Positions 21,201 through 34,625 are shown, numbered from the stretch's first letter. The stretch: 64,000 bases of DNA from Dastarcus helophoroides (GCA_028583605.1 CM053328.1:34738722-34802721), one strand, 5' to 3'. A program made the numbers and translations. The notes: generated by a model from the sequence alone, not told the origin.

Positions 21201-24160
21201 ATTGTACACAAAAAATTTGAAATTTTAAGAAAACGATTTCAAACCTAAGACAAATTAAAGTTAATACACGAAAACTAAATGCTTAAGCAAAATTTTGAAA
21301 AAGAGCTTAATATCTGAAATTTTAATTTAGAAATGTTAAGAAAAACGTCAAAACTAGGTTTTAGGTCGAAAATTTGAAAAAATGAAGTGAAATTTCCATA
21401 AAAATATTTTTTGAACTTAAGGTAAACATTTTAAAGAAAAAATGAACCATTACAGATTTTGAGTCAAAATTTTAAGAATGAACCTAGCATTTATTAATAA
21501 AATGCTTAAAATTTCAAGTCTATTTTAAAATTTTCAACGTTCACGAAATTTCAATTTTAAACTTGAATATTTAAACCTCAAAATTTTAAGATAACATTTA
21601 AGGGTAATGAAGTTTAGAATTCTTAAATTAAAATAGCTAGATGCAAGTCGTTCGATGTTAAAATATGGATGGGTGTACTGACACCCATCATGTTAGTGAA
21701 CATGGGTGTATTTTCCCCTGAAAAATTTTGGGTTTTTATTCATGTGTGTGTTAACTAAGAGAATTTGTTTTTAAGATAAAAGCAAAATAAATTGAAATAC
21801 TTTAATATACTGAGTGCCCCACTGGAAGATATTCTCGAACTTTCAAATTCTAATGCTATTTTTACGATGCCGACTTCATAAAACTTCCCAAAATTCCGCC
21901 ATTTGGCTTTTTTTCTCAAAATTTGCGATAAAATCTCGCTATTTATAATTTTTACTAGAAATTGGGAATTTCAGTTAACATTTCAAGAAAAAAATACAAC
22001 ATTTATATTCCAATTTAAACCCGGGATTTTGAAATTGAAGTCGAAACTTCGAAGGTAAATTTAAACCGATGACATGCTAGAAAATGTTTAATTTTAACTT
22101 TCAATTTTTATCTGGTTTTGTTTACGTTATATTTGACTTTTTTCTTAAAATTTGGACTTCAGCCTCGAAGCTGCGATTTTTTTCGGATTGTTTTGAATTT
22201 TGGCAGCTTTAAAATCGAAATTTAGTTCATTTTGTAGAATTCGTTCAAAATTTTAAAATTGGTAATTTGGAAAATAAGATTCTTTAGAAAAATTAAAAAA
22301 TATTCTGGAACGGGCGAATTTAGAAAAAATGTCGAAGTTATCACAAAAACTCGAACTTTTAAAAAAAATGGAAATTTCTAAAAAACTTCAAATTTTGAAT
22401 GAAGGTATATTTAACATCGAAAAAAAGGTAAACATTTTCAAAATAATTAAAACCCTGAAAAAAATTAAATATTTTAAAAAGTTGCAGTTTTGAAAAAAGT
22501 TAAAATTTGGAAAAAGTCGGAATTGTGAAAAAAATAAGTTAAAACCTCGAGAAATAGTAAAAAGTTTGAGCCAAAATGGAAATTTTCAAAAAGGGTAAAG
22601 GTTTAAAAAAAAATGTTTTAACCTAATCATATTATAAAAAATCTAAAATGTTGACAATGAAATTGAAATTTTTGAGAAAAAAACACTGTGTTGTCAAATT
22701 TTTAACAAAAAGTCAAAATTTTGAAAAAATGAGGAAATTTTCCAAAAAAATTAAATTAATTAAGTTCGAAGATATTAAAAATGTCAAGATTTTGAGAAAA
22801 ATTTAATATTTCAAAAAACAAAAATTAAAGGAAAATCTAATTTTTCAAATAAAAGTTCGGTTTACTACATAAAATTCAAAACCTAGAAAAAAAGTTGAAA
22901 TTTAAAAAAATCTGTTTTCAAAAAAGATCAAAGCTTTGAGAAATTGTCAAAAGTTGGACCAAGATTAAAAATTTATAAAACAAGGGAGACGTTTTTAAAA
23001 GCCAGTTTTTCAACATCTTTAAATAAACAGGAAAAATCAAAATTTGGAAAAAAATATAACAATTTGGAGAAAAGATCGAAATTATGTGTAAGATTTTCAA
23101 AAAATTCAACATTTGCAAAATAAATTAAAATCCTACAGAAAAGCCAAACTGAAAAGGTCTTGCGATTAATAAAATAAATAAACATTTAAAAAAAGTGGAA
23201 ACTAAAAAAAGAATATTTGAATTTAAAGTTTTCAAAATATAAAGACAAAATGCTTTAAAGAAATCGAAAAATGTTTAGGAATTTTCAATAAAAATTGAAG
23301 GCAGACTTTTTAAAAAGTAATCATTTTTGGAAAGTAAAAATTTTGCAAAAAAGTGAAGACTGAAAAAAGTTGAATAAAAAAACAAACACTCGAGAGAGTC
23401 ATTATTTCAAAAAGTTAAAACTTTGAAAAAATTCAAATTTTTAAAAAGAATTCAAATGTTTTAAAAAACTTGAATTTTAAATTAATTAGATTTGCAAAAA
23501 AAAAAGAAATTTTGAGTCTAAAGCTTCTGATATTTATAAAAATAAGGTCAAACATTTAAATTTCGAGATCAATTCCAAATATTCAAAAAAATTTGATATT
23601 TCCATAAAATAAAATCTTTAATAAAAGCAAAAGTTATAAAAGTAAAATATTAAAAAAAACCAACCAAATAAGGCAGAGTTTTGAGGAATTTGGAATATTC
23701 AAAAAATCAAAATTTTGAAAAAAGTCAAAATTTTCAAAAGCAACTTAAAATTTCGAAATTTCGGAAGTCGAACGAGAAAAGATCGACTTTGTGAAAAATT
23801 GGGTTTTTATTGTCGAAATTTTCGAAATAAGTCAAAATTTTCAATAAAAATTGAATTCTTCAGAAAAGTCGAAACTTTCAATAAGTATAAAACCAAAGGA
23901 TCCTTTTTCTTTTTTTACCTAGGTGAAAGCACGGGTATCAACTATTTTTTTTTATAAAGTTCAAGATTTTTTTTTGAAGTTTGAAGTCAAAATGAATCCA
24001 GAATACAGAGTTTCGGCTTGAAATTTTCAAACTCGAAAAATCAAGAAATATTTTCTTTAAATTTTAAGCATTACCATAGTAGTTACCAGAATATTTAAAA
24101 AAAAGAGAGAGAATTAGGTTAGAAAATCGATTTGAATAAAAACTTTTAAAAAAGTAAAAA
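21201..24160. repeat. A-rich degenerate repeat block
   Basis: Dominated by AAAAATTTTGAAAAA and GTCAAAATTT words on the plus strand, the reverse complement of the T-rich blocks at 29-48 kb. No clear period. A 9-bp perfect stem (GATGGGTGT/ACACCCATC, 21668-21689) stands out near the start. No gene seen. Confidence 0.6.
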
Positions 24161-24300
24161 ATGAGTCACCCGGAACTGAACCTAAAACCGGAAAAAACCG
24201 TAATTTTGTCGAAACGAAAACCGGAACGGAACCCATATGATTTTTTTTTCGGAACGAAAACTGAAAACCGAAACGAAAAAAATAGTGGTTCAATGCCCTG
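24161..24300 (-). mobile_element. hAT-like element terminus fragment
   Basis: Read on the minus strand the piece begins CAGGGCATTGAACCACTATT at 24300 and continues with CGTTTCGGTTTTC and GTTCCGGTTTTCG words. CAGGG-type ends with short inverted repeats are typical of hAT transposons. The 172-bp satellite begins at the next base, so the junction is sharp. The other end was not found. Confidence 0.5.
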
Positions 24301-26790
24301 GTGTTAACATATAAGCGGATTAGACTAACATTTTTATATTTACGTATATTATTGTTTAAAATATACTTCATTATTATGTAAAGGACAAAATGTTGAGAGA
24401 TTGCGTTCATGTAGAAAAAAATTGCAAAATCCACAAAACTCAAAATTGGAAGACATTCTGTAAATTACCGTGCATTAACATATGAGCCCGTTGGACCAAC
24501 ATTTTTTTACTTATATATAATATTGCTTATAATATGCTTTATTATATGTGTGAAAGACAAAATGTTAGTTAGGAGATTGTGTTCATGTAGAAAATAATTG
24601 TAAAACCTCAAAAATCAGAGAATTTTAAAAATATTCTCTAAAACTGTCGTTATTAACATATGAGAGGATTAGACAAACACTTCTATATTTACGTATATTA
24701 TTGTTTAAAATATACTTTATTAATATGTAAAAGACAAAATGTTGAGAGATTGCGTTCATGTAGAAAAAAATTGCAAAATCCACAAAACTCAAAATTGGAA
24801 GACATTCTGTAAATTACCGTGCATTAACATATGAGCGCATTGGACCAACACTTTTTGATTTAGATATATTATTGCTTATTATATGCTTTATTATATGTGT
24901 AAAGGAGAAAATGTTGAATGATTGCACTCATGTAGAAAAAAATTGTAAAACCTCAAAAATCGGAGAATTTTTAAAATATTCTCTAAATTTGTCTGTATTA
25001 ACATATGAGCGGATTAGACCAACACTTTTATATTTACGTATATTATTGTTTTTAATATACTTTATTATATATGTAAAAGACAAAATCTTGGGAAATTGCT
25101 TTTATGTAGAGAAAAATTTCAAAAATCTACAAAAATCAATTTTTGAAGACATTCTGTAAAGTATCCTGTATTAACATATGAGCGCATTAGGCCAACATTT
25201 TTATATTTAAATAGGTTATTGTTTTCAATATGCTTTATCACATTTGTAAAAGACAAAATGTTGGGAGATTGTGCTCATGTAGAAAAAAATTGTAAAACCT
25301 CAAAAATCAGAGAATTTTTAAAATATTCTCTAAAACTGTCGTTATTAATATATGAGAGGATTAGACAAACACTTCTATATTTACGTATATTATTGTTTAA
25401 AATATACTTTATTAATATGTAAAAGACAAAATGTTGAGAGATTGCGTTCATGTAGAAAAAAATTGCAAAATCCACAAAACTCAAAATTGGAAGACATTCT
25501 GTAAATTACCGTGCATTAACATATGAGCGCATTGGACCAACACTTTTTGATTTAGATATATTATTGCTTATTATATGTTTTATTATATGTGTAAAGGAGA
25601 AAATGTTGAATGATTGCACTCATGTAGAAAAAAATTGTAAAACCTCAAAAATCGGAGAATTTTTAAAATATTCTCTAAATTTGTCTGTATTAACATATGA
25701 GCGGATTAGACCAACACTTTTATATTAACGTATATTATTGTTTTTAATATACTTTATTATATATGTAAAAGACAAAATCTTGGGAAATTGCTTTTATGTA
25801 GAGACAAATTTCAAAAATCTACAAAAATCAATTTTTGAAGACATTCTGTAAAGTATCCTGTATTAACATATGAGCGCAATGAACCAACATTTTTATATTT
25901 AAATATGTTATTGTTTACAATATGCTTTATCATATTTGTAAAAGACAAAATGTTGGGAGATTGTGCTCATGTAGAAAAAAATTGTAAAACCTCAAAAATC
26001 AGAGAATTTCGAAAATGTTCTCTAAAACTGTCGTTATTAACATATGAGTGGATTGGACAAACACTTTTATATTTACGTATATTATTGTCTAAAATATACT
26101 TCATTAAATATGTAAGAGACAAAATGTTGAAAAATTGCGTTCATGTAGAAAAAAATTTGGAAATCCACAAAAATCAAAATTGGAACACATTCTGTAAATT
26201 ACCGTGCATTAACATATGACCAACACTTTTTGATTTATATATATTATTACTTATAATATGCTTTATTATATGTGTGAAAGAAAAAATGTTGAAAGATTGC
26301 GCTCATATAGAAAAAAACTGCAAAACCTCAAAAATCAGAGAATTTTTAAAATATTCTCTAAAATTGTCTGTATTAACATATGAGAGCATTGGATCAACAC
26401 TTTTATATTTACATATTGTAACGCAATGTAAATAGATAGAATAGAATTTAGAATAGAGTTTAGTGCATAAGAAAAGTTTCTAGAAAGATCTGATAAAGGG
26501 AAAGTGGCCGCGATAACGAAACAAACGGCAGATAAGCTTTCCAGAAACTTCGGCAAACGGTAAGTCTTATCTGCGTGATTTTTCTAGAACCTGGGAGCCA
26601 AACCAATTTGAGGCGGTCAGCTCTTCCTCGAGAAGTCAGTTAGAGTCAGTGTAATTAGTGAGTTAGTAGAAGTCAATAATAAGTGAGTTAATAAAGTGGG
26701 TATTATTCAGCACGTGGTTTAATAATCAATTTGAACCGATAAGCCCGTAACAATATATATATGTAAAAGACAAAATGTTGGAAGATTGAT
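24301..26790 (+). repeat. 172-bp satellite with four-unit higher-order period
   Basis: AACATATGAG markers lie at about 24306, 24478, 24655, 24826, 25000, 25173, 25347, 25518, 25691, 25863, 26038 and 26212, spaced about 171-175 bp, with the last units shorter. Shared landmarks are AAAGACAAAATGTTG and TCATGTAGAAAAAAATTG. Two variants alternate, and the block 24655-25346 is closely repeated at 25347-26037, giving a four-unit (692-bp) higher-order repeat. The array resumes after the solo LTR at 26757 with ATGTAAAAGACAAAATGTTG. Confidence 0.93.
26417..26752 (+). mobile_element. Solo LTR, gypsy-like, with ATAT target duplication
   Basis: 336 bp from TGTAACGCAATG to CCCGTAACA, TG...CA ends with short inverted TGTAAC/GTAACA-like termini, flanked by ATAT at 26413-26416 and 26753-26756. 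A 4-bp duplication fits gypsy-type integrases. AATAAA at 26690-26695 is a plausible polyadenylation signal. No internal region or second LTR is present, so recombination between two LTRs removed the body. The insertion lies inside a unit of the 172-bp satellite and is therefore younger than the array. Related fragments lie at 3322-3517 and about 59470-59600. Confidence 0.88.
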
Positions 26791-27300
26791 GATTAATTTT
26801 TCAAGAAATTCTATGGAATACAGTATTTCCAAATATTAAAAAAGCGAAAATAATTATGAAGGGTGAATAATTTTGTTAAAAAGGCAGGAAATAAATAGTC
26901 AAATATTGAAAAAATATATTAACAAGGTTGTGTAACATTTTTTTACTTTTTGCGTGATTTATGGGGGACATTTCTAAACCTATTGCCCCCATAAAAATGG
27001 TTCCCTAAATTGTTAGTTAAAAATGAAATTTTCGTAATTAAAGACAAAATTTCGACAAAAACCTTAAAAATTTTAATTCAACAAAACTTCTTTTATCTTA
27101 TTTAAAATTTATCCTCGAAACTTTGATGTCAAACAAATTTTCAGTAAAATCTCATAATTTTTAAATCAAAATTCCACGAAAAAAACGAAATTACAAAAAC
27201 GAATAAAATTGTTGGGTAAAAAATTTCGATAGCATAGTCAAATTTCGAAAAAAACTAAGAAAATTCGAAAAAACTTCCAATAATTAATATTTTTAAGCCT
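26791..27300. other. AT-rich degenerate DNA, no gene seen
   Basis: Low-complexity words only; no gene signal. Confidence 0.5.
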
Positions 27301-29100
27301 TACTTTATAAAAAAAATATAGTGAACGACCGAATGATATAAAGAGACTTTAACTGAGGCGATTATTAACAAAATATGTATTGAGTGAATTGAATAGGACT
27401 TGTAATTTTCTATTTTCTGATTTGAATCATGGATCGTTTTAATAGTCTGCAGAATCTCATCTAGTCCTCAACTGTTGTAAATATTTAAGCTTATGCATAA
27501 ATTTCGAGGCCTAACTTTTGAGCAGAGCTTATCTTATTCCATATTCTACTATAAATATTCATTAGTGTTTGCCTTCTATAGCCCCTTTTCAAGTTATCCA
27601 TCAAGTCCTAAGTTTCAGTTAATGCTTCTTCACACATCTCAGTTTTAAGCATCTCCATGAATATATAAACCAACAAGGAAAAATCGATAAGTTAAAAGGA
27701 GTAAATAGGAATTTGTAACATTGTACACATCTTTAAGTTTTTACAATCTCAGGAATTGGACTTGGCTCAAAGCTTGGCATTTTCCAATCGAGATATTCTT
27801 TTTTTAAAGACGAAGGCAATCAGTTAAAAAGTGGCACAAGTATTAGCAAGATCAAAGTGCTTCCTCTGCGTATGGTCAATTGGTTTTCATCTAAAAAGTC
27901 TCTTTAAGGCGCCTCTAAACATCAAAGAAGACGTACTCATGCATATCGAAGGAATAATCAATCAAAAACTTTCGCTTCTTAGGTTTTCATCTGCTGGAAG
28001 CATTAAATTACCCGAAACCCATGTACGTTGTCGATTCGGCTCTGAGCTATAATTCACCAACTTAATTAATATCCCGGGAGTCCCATACGTCTCTAGAACA
28101 ATTGCTTACGATATAAATCATCCACATGACTACCCAAGCCCAAGAAATACAACTAAAACCTAACGTGGACGACTTTAAAGTTAAAAAGCATTGTCAAGGC
28201 CCCCCAAGTTAACTAGATTTAAGCGATTTAAAAAGCGCTACAATTTCCTGGTTGAATTTTAAGCTGGCGCTTTTTTCCTTTAACAGGCTTGTCGTGAAAA
28301 ATCTTGTTTCATTAACTGACTTTGAGGGTCGCGTTCGCGAGACGGTTATCCGCGACGGACAAGAAGACAACTTTTTAATTCCGCTCTAGTCGAGTGGAAA
28401 GGCACGACAGATTGGAAGTAGAGTGTCGAGATAAACGGGGGCGGATCGTAATTGCGTTAGCGTCAACTCATGCACAATCGAAACCAGGAAGAGGCTCGTG
28501 ATTTTTAATTTTGATGCGTTAAAGACCCACTGGCAGCCAATCGATTTTGTTAAAATCATATGACTTTGAATGACGTATACTGAATGAATTTTAGATACAA
28601 ACAGAGCGAAGAGTCGAGGGGGTTGTTTGTACCAATAAGAAACCGACCACACTATCGATTTAGGACAAAAAATCAGATTTGAATCCATCTAGAATCTATG
28701 CAAGTGTTGGCGATGGCCATAGTTTCTCTATGGACCAATAGGTGGCGGAAGTACTGAGAGTCACACGTTTTACGCCCGTTGATTCTTTAGTACTTACTTG
28801 TCGGAATCTAACAAGACGAAACCGGTCTTTGGTTTCCAAACTTCGAATCTAATAAATGTTCAAATCTATTGGTATGTGTATTAGCATCTAAAATCTGTCA
28901 AAACTTCTACTTTGTGGAAATTTGTGGTCACGTTCGCAGAGATCCGCTTGCAAAACAAACAGTGACTGCTCATCTCTTTTTCCCTCAATTTTCATTCTCT
29001 TGATGATGACAGAGAACTGAAAAAAAAGTAACAATTGTTTACCCTGTAAATGTCCTTCGGAGGACAGCCGTGCACTCATTGGCCGCCTTTGTGCAAAAAA
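27301..29100. other. Mixed-composition island, no gene recognised
   Basis: Repeat-poor sequence with balanced GC between about 27420 and 29090. Open frames at 27831-28052 (+), 28386-28688 (-) and 28888-29079 (-) have ordinary residue mixes but no recognisable domain, splice context or homologous feel; I do not call them genes. This is a candidate stretch of single-copy intronic or intergenic DNA. Confidence 0.4.
28811..28870 (-). repeat. Dispersed repeat with hairpin and GAAACCGG motif
   Basis: Its reverse complement matches 44335-44400 (shared AACATTTATTA.ATTCGAAG and TTTGGAAACCAAAGACCGG). On the plus strand a short stem (CTTGT/ACAAG) precedes ACGAAACCGG. Confidence 0.75.
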
Positions 29101-32100
29101 CTTTAAAATGACGCCTTCGCTATCTTAAAGTCAATTAAATCAACATGTTTTTCAAATTTTTTGCGAATTCCTATATTTTCGGACTTAAGTCAAAAATTCT
29201 TAAATTTAACCACTTATACTTTCAGAAACAAGTTGAAAATTCGTTTTTAAAGTTGGAAACTCGTTTTTGGGAAATTGTAATAAAATTGTGGATTTAAACT
29301 TCATATTTCTAACAGAAGCAGAAATTCCTTAAGAAATGTTTGACATTTTAAATTGATTCTGAAGAAAATTTTTTTCAAGAATTTTATATTTTTTTTTTCG
29401 AAATGAAGGCTCTTGAAATTAACACTAAAATGTAAAAATTTCAACTTCATTTTTAAAATGTTTTCTTTAGGCCTAAAATTTAAGGAAGAAAGTAGTGAAA
29501 ATTGAAATTCCAATTTTTTGATTTTGAATCTTTCTCGAAATTTCTAGTTTTTTCGAAAAGACCATTTAATACTGAAATTTTGATTATTATCTCAAATGTT
29601 AAATAAATTGAAAAAAAACATATTATCTCAAAATCACATTTTTTTTTTCAATTCAAACCTCTTAAAATTTCGACTTTCGATAGCCAAGCGTTTATTTTGA
29701 AAATTCTTCCTTTACTGAAAATTCCGTATCTTTTTCGATTCCATCTTTTGAAAATTTCGTTTTTTTTAAATCTCTATTTTATCAGACTTTAAATTTTTTA
29801 AAATTTTGACTTTTGTCGAGTGATGGTTCAATTTCTCTCAAAATTTCGATCTTTTCAAAATTTCAGCTTCATCCCCAATTTCTAATTTCCAAAATTACTT
29901 TTTAAAATTTCGACTCAAAAGTTCGACTCAAAATTTCGACTTTTTTGGTAATTTCGACATTTTTATAAATGTTACTTTTCGAAAATTTTAGATTTCTTCG
30001 AAAACTTGGCAATGAAAATTTTTGAAAAGTTGGATTTTTTCCAAATTTCAATTTTATTGCAAAATTTAGACTTTCTTTTCAACATTCGGACTTTTTTCGT
30101 TATTTTTCAGTTATGACTTTTCCAAGGGTCTGTGGATACTGTTTTGAAAATTTTTATATGGTACTTTCGTAAAAACTTCGACTTTTCGGTGTTTTGTTTT
30201 TTTTTTGTAAATCATTTTGAATATTATGATATTTTTAAAAAATTTTGGCCCTTTAAAAGGTTTTACTTTTTCTGAAAATGTAATTTTTTTTAAGCCTGGA
30301 CTTTTTTAAAAATTTTGACTTTAAATTTCCGACTCTTAAAAATTGCACCTTTTTTATAAATTTTTTTTAGAAAATTTCTAATTTTTTATTAAATAAGTTC
30401 GACTATTTTTGTGAAACGTCAATCATTTTTTAAAATTTCGAAATTTTTGCAGTTTTGATTTTTTTTGAAATCTGGACTTTCTTATAAAATATCGACTTTT
30501 TTGAAATTTTTGACTATTTTTTGATTTTTTTTAAATTTTGCCATTTTTTAATTTTTGAGTTTCAGTCAAAACTTCGATTTTTTTTTAAATCTTGATCTTT
30601 CATAAAAATTTGGACATTTTTAAAATTTTTATTTTTTGAAAGTTCTGAGCTGAAATTTCAACTTTTTTAAAACGTTCGACTATTTTTGTAAAACGTCAAT
30701 CATTTTTTAAAATTTCGAATTTTTTTGCAAAGTTTCGATTTTTTTAAAATCGAGACATTTTTATAAAATGTCGACTTTTTTGATATTTTTGACTATTTTT
30801 CGTTTTTTTTTTAATTTAGCCATTTATTAATTTTTCAGTTTCTGTTAAAACTTCGATTTTTTTAAATCTTGATCTTTTATAAATATTTCGACATTTTTTT
30901 TTAATTTTAATTTTTTTAAAAATTCTGATCTGAAATTTCAACTTTTTCAAAAAATGTTCGACTTTGCTTCAAAATGATAACTATCAAAAATTTCAACTTT
31001 TTCCAAAATTTTAACTTCCCAGTGTTTCGACTTTTGAAAATTTCGATTAGTCTGATAATTGTCGCTTTTTTTCAATATTTTGGCTTCGAAAATTTTCGCG
31101 TTTATTGAATATTTTATTGAAAATTTCCCGATTTTTCAAAATTTCAAATTTTTAAATAAACATTTCAAATTATTTCAAAAACTTCTCCATTTTTTCATAA
31201 TTATCAACTCTTCGACGTCAACTTTTTTAGTCTTGATATATTTTTTTAATTTCGACTAAATTTTCGACATTTTTTGAAAAGTTCTCCTTTTTCAAAATTT
31301 TGACTTCTTTTAAAAATTAAATATAAAAAAATAAGGTTTTTGAAAATTTTCAGTTTTTTTTTTAATATTCGTCTATTATTCGAAATTTAGAAAAATTCAG
31401 TAATTTATCTAGTCCCACCTTATAAAAAATATTTTTAAATTCCCTTGCTTTCTTTTCCTATTAGCTAGCTACAATATGACAAGGTGGGACGCTTGCTTCC
31501 CCCTGGTTCATACGCCCAACAAAAATTTATGTTCCCAACAGCGGGAGTCTTTCCCAGAAATTTCTATTATTTAGTGAGAATTAGTTCTTTCCTTGAGATT
31601 TCGACATTTTCTCGAAATTTCGACTTTCTTCTCTAAATCCGCATTTTTCAGAAAATTTCTCTTTTTCTTTGGAAGAAATTACGAATTCATTCTAACATTC
31701 GACTGCTTATATCAAAATCCGACTATTTGAAAATTTCGAATTTTTATCACAAAATTTGTCGTTGTGTTTTTTAAAATTTCGTTATTTCTCAAAATTCGAC
31801 TTTTTTTGAAAATTTCGAATTTTTTTAAATTCATCTTTCTGAAAATTTCGAGTTTTTTTTATCAAACTTCACCTTTTTTGGAAAATTTGTAAGTATGTAA
31901 AAATTTTTAGAATAATATTTATACGAAAAATTTAAACAATATTTATTAAAAACTTTGAATTTTCGTGAAAAATTTTAATTTTTTTGAAAGTTCTGACCTG
32001 AAATTTCAACTTTTTTAAAAAATGTACGACTTTGCTTTAAAATGTTAACTTTCAAAAATTTCAACTTTTTCCAAAAATTTAGCTTTTTAGTATTTCGTCG

Positions 32101-33330
32101 ATTAATCTGGTAATTGTCGCTTTTTTCAATATTTTGGCTTTTTTTGAAAATTTTATTGAAAATTTCCCAATTTTTCAAAATTTTAACTTTTTAAATAAAC
32201 ATTTATAATTATTTTAAAAACGTCTCCATTTTTTCATAATTATTATCTCTTCGACGTCGACTTTTTCAAAGTTTTGATATTTTTTTTATTTTGACTCTAA
32301 ATTTTCGAAATTTTTTTTAAATTTCCCCTTTTCCAAAATTTTGAATTCTTTTAAAACTTTAAAGGTTTTTGAAAATTTTCAGTTTTTTTTTTAATATTCG
32401 TCTATTATTCGAAATTTATAAAAATATCAAGATTTCAGTAAATTTTTAATATTTCGGCTTTTTTTTGAAAATTTTTACCTTTTCTTAAATCTGGACTTTT
32501 TTCGGTTTTTTTAAATTTCCCTTTTATTGAAAATTTCAACTTTTTTTAATGTTGAAATTTTTCATAATTTTAGCCGTTTTTTAAAATTTAAATTTTTTTA
32601 AAAACTACAAGAAATTTGAACTGTTTTTTTTCTAATTTTAACTATTTTCAAAGTTTCGAAATTTTTTGTAAGCTGTTGAACATATTCATGAAAATTTAGA
32701 TCTTTTTGTAAGTTGGACATTTCTTAAAACTCTTTTGAAATTTTGAAACGTCGACAGCTGCTTTCAAAATTTTTACTCTTTTTTGGCACCTTAATTTTTT
32801 TGAAAAGTTCTACATTTTTTCAAACTTTTATTTATATTTTTTATTTGCAAATGGCCAATCAAATTTTCAAAAAAAATGTTACTTTTTTTAAAATTTAAAG
32901 TACCTAAAATTTCGACGTTTTCCAAAATTTAACATTTTCCAAATTTGCTGATAATTAGGACTTTTTTGATAATTTTGACTTTTCCTCAATATTCAAAAAG
33001 TTCGGCTTCTTTGAAAATTATGTCGGAAATTCTGCAATTCTTTTTAAATGTCGATTTTTTCCAAAATTTCGCCTTTTTTCAAATTTCCAAAATTATTAAA
33101 AATGTCGACTTTTTTAAAATGTTGACATTTTTTACAAAATATTGAATTTTTTCTCAAAACCTTAATTTGCTTTGGAAAATGTCTATGAAAATTTCGACAT
33201 TTTTTAATATTCCGACTTTTTTTGGAAATTTCGACCTCTCTCATAATAATCGATACTCAACTCAGAAAATTTTAGATTTTTTGAGAATTTGAGCTAACAT
33301 TTTTCAATTTTTTAAATCTCGATATATTGC
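29101..33330. repeat. T-rich degenerate repeat block
   Basis: TTTTTTGAAAATTTCGACTTTTTT words dominate the plus strand for over 4 kb. Larger duplications are embedded: 30960-31290 resembles 32010-32340 (landmarks TTCGACGTC.ACTTTTT and CTCCATTTTTTCATAATTAT) about 1.05 kb apart, and 30400-30560 resembles 30680-30840. No gene or RNA gene seen. Phe/Lys-rich frames are by-products. Confidence 0.7.
31405..31965 (+). repeat. Dispersed duplicate, copy 1
   Basis: Matches 34655-35205 in the same orientation. The core, TCTAGTCCCACCT through TATTAGCTAGCTACAA and GCGGGAGTCTTTCCCAG, is not low-complexity, so this is a true duplicated segment. Confidence 0.85.
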
Positions 33331-34385
33331 TCATTATCTCTTTTCTGTTGTTTATTTCGCTTCAGCAATTATTTAAGTTGATTAAAATGCTTACTATGAT
33401 CAACTCAAAAACTGTTTCCATATCTAAAATCTAGGCAAACAAAGTGGAAATCGACTGCTAGTATTAAATAAAAAACTGAAGCCAAATAACCTTGGGCTAA
33501 GAGCGGGATTATCTGCATAGAAGTTTCGTTTTAAAGCATCTCGTCGCTTTTTACCGGACAAGGGAAGCGAATTTACAATTTGGTGGAAAGGATCCGATCC
33601 TTCTACTCTTACATCATCGCCAGCTGTCCATCCCCAGTGGATTTGTAACTCAATTCCGTCGGCGCTGGCTTCATTCTCCCTTCGTTATCGCTCCTTACAA
33701 TATAACACACTACGATACTACATAACAGCTACCAAGGATATTATTAAAAAATATCACCTTAACCCTCCTGGCTAGTCAAGTGGTGCCAACGAGCTCATAT
33801 CCTTCTCAAGTTGCTCGCTTAGTACTTTGATTCTCCGGCGTCAAAATAAAGAATTAGCGTCGTCTAGAGCCTTAATTATGTGCCAGGATGCTAAAAACAC
33901 AATCATCTATCTCAGTTGCGGAACGCTGCCATCTTTATCTGCACCACAGCGCGGCGAGTGGCGACCCGCGTAACTTTAATGCAAGATTTAATTAAATCCA
34001 AGACTTGATTTATTGTCGCCTAGTCGTTGCTACTGCTCATCCTTCCTGTTGGGCCTTTTCGTCTCTTATCTTTCCTACGCCGCACACCCGACTGTGTATT
34101 CGCTTTGCAGCAACTACCAAGCAGTAAATCATGTTCTACTTTTTTTTTTAATATATCTCTGTTAACGTAAGGCACTTCTGCAAAAATCAATTATTGTTTA
34201 GTTGTAGCACATTCACTGCTTTGCTTTAGGTGGGACTTAATAAAAATTCAGTTTGATGGAATTCTTTCATTCTCAATCTAGTCGTCGAGACTTATCCAAT
34301 CAAGCGCTTCTGGACTGTGATGGATTGCTGGTCTGCCACCATATACTTAATAAGTATATGACTGGCACTAATCGTAGCAGATTTA
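33331..34385. other. Mixed-composition island, no gene recognised
   Basis: 33480-34140 is balanced in composition and repeat-poor, with TTAATTA-type words (33945-34010). A 21-bp palindrome, CATATACTTA-A-TAAGTATATG, lies at 34340-34360. No exon supported. Confidence 0.45.
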
Positions 34386-34387
34386 GA

Positions 34388-34487
34388 GCACTACTAGTGA
34401 TGTAACGAGTATTTGCATTCGCATTCGCATTCGCATTCGCATTCGCATTCGCATTCGCATTCACATTCGCATTCGCATTCGCAAGAA
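34388..34487 (+). repeat. (ATTCGC)n array behind a TAGTGATGTAACG end
   Basis: Eleven or so GCATTC hexamers (34415-34482) with one CACATTC variant follow TAGTGATGTAACGAGTATTT. The same design in inverse orientation is at 43030-43122 (ATTCGC words, then CGTTACATCTCTA). The two may be opposite ends of one element or of two related ones. Flanking 8-mers do not match. Confidence 0.8.
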
Positions 34488-34547
34488 ATTATGCGAATAT
34501 GTTGCGAATGTATTTGGGAAATTATTAATAAAATAACAATGCAACTG

Positions 34548-34625
34548 CTAGGGGTTTCCTAAACTGGGGTTCATGGACCATTGAGAGATTCATATCATGA
34601 GTGTTGGGGGCCCATGGGTAGCGTA
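34548..34625 (+). mobile_element. hAT-like terminus fragment
   Basis: CTAGGGGTTTCCTAAACTGG followed by GGTTCATGGACC resembles the CAGGGGTTCCCAAACT-type ends of hAT elements. Only this one end is seen. Confidence 0.4.

Noticed and set aside
24301..24308. GTGTTAAC as target duplication of the hAT-like end at 24300
   Set aside because: The same 8-mer occurs near 21749, but no CAGGG-type end follows it there.
27831..28052. 73-codon plus-strand frame in an island
   Set aside because: No recognisable domain, splice context or start context; insufficient to call a gene.
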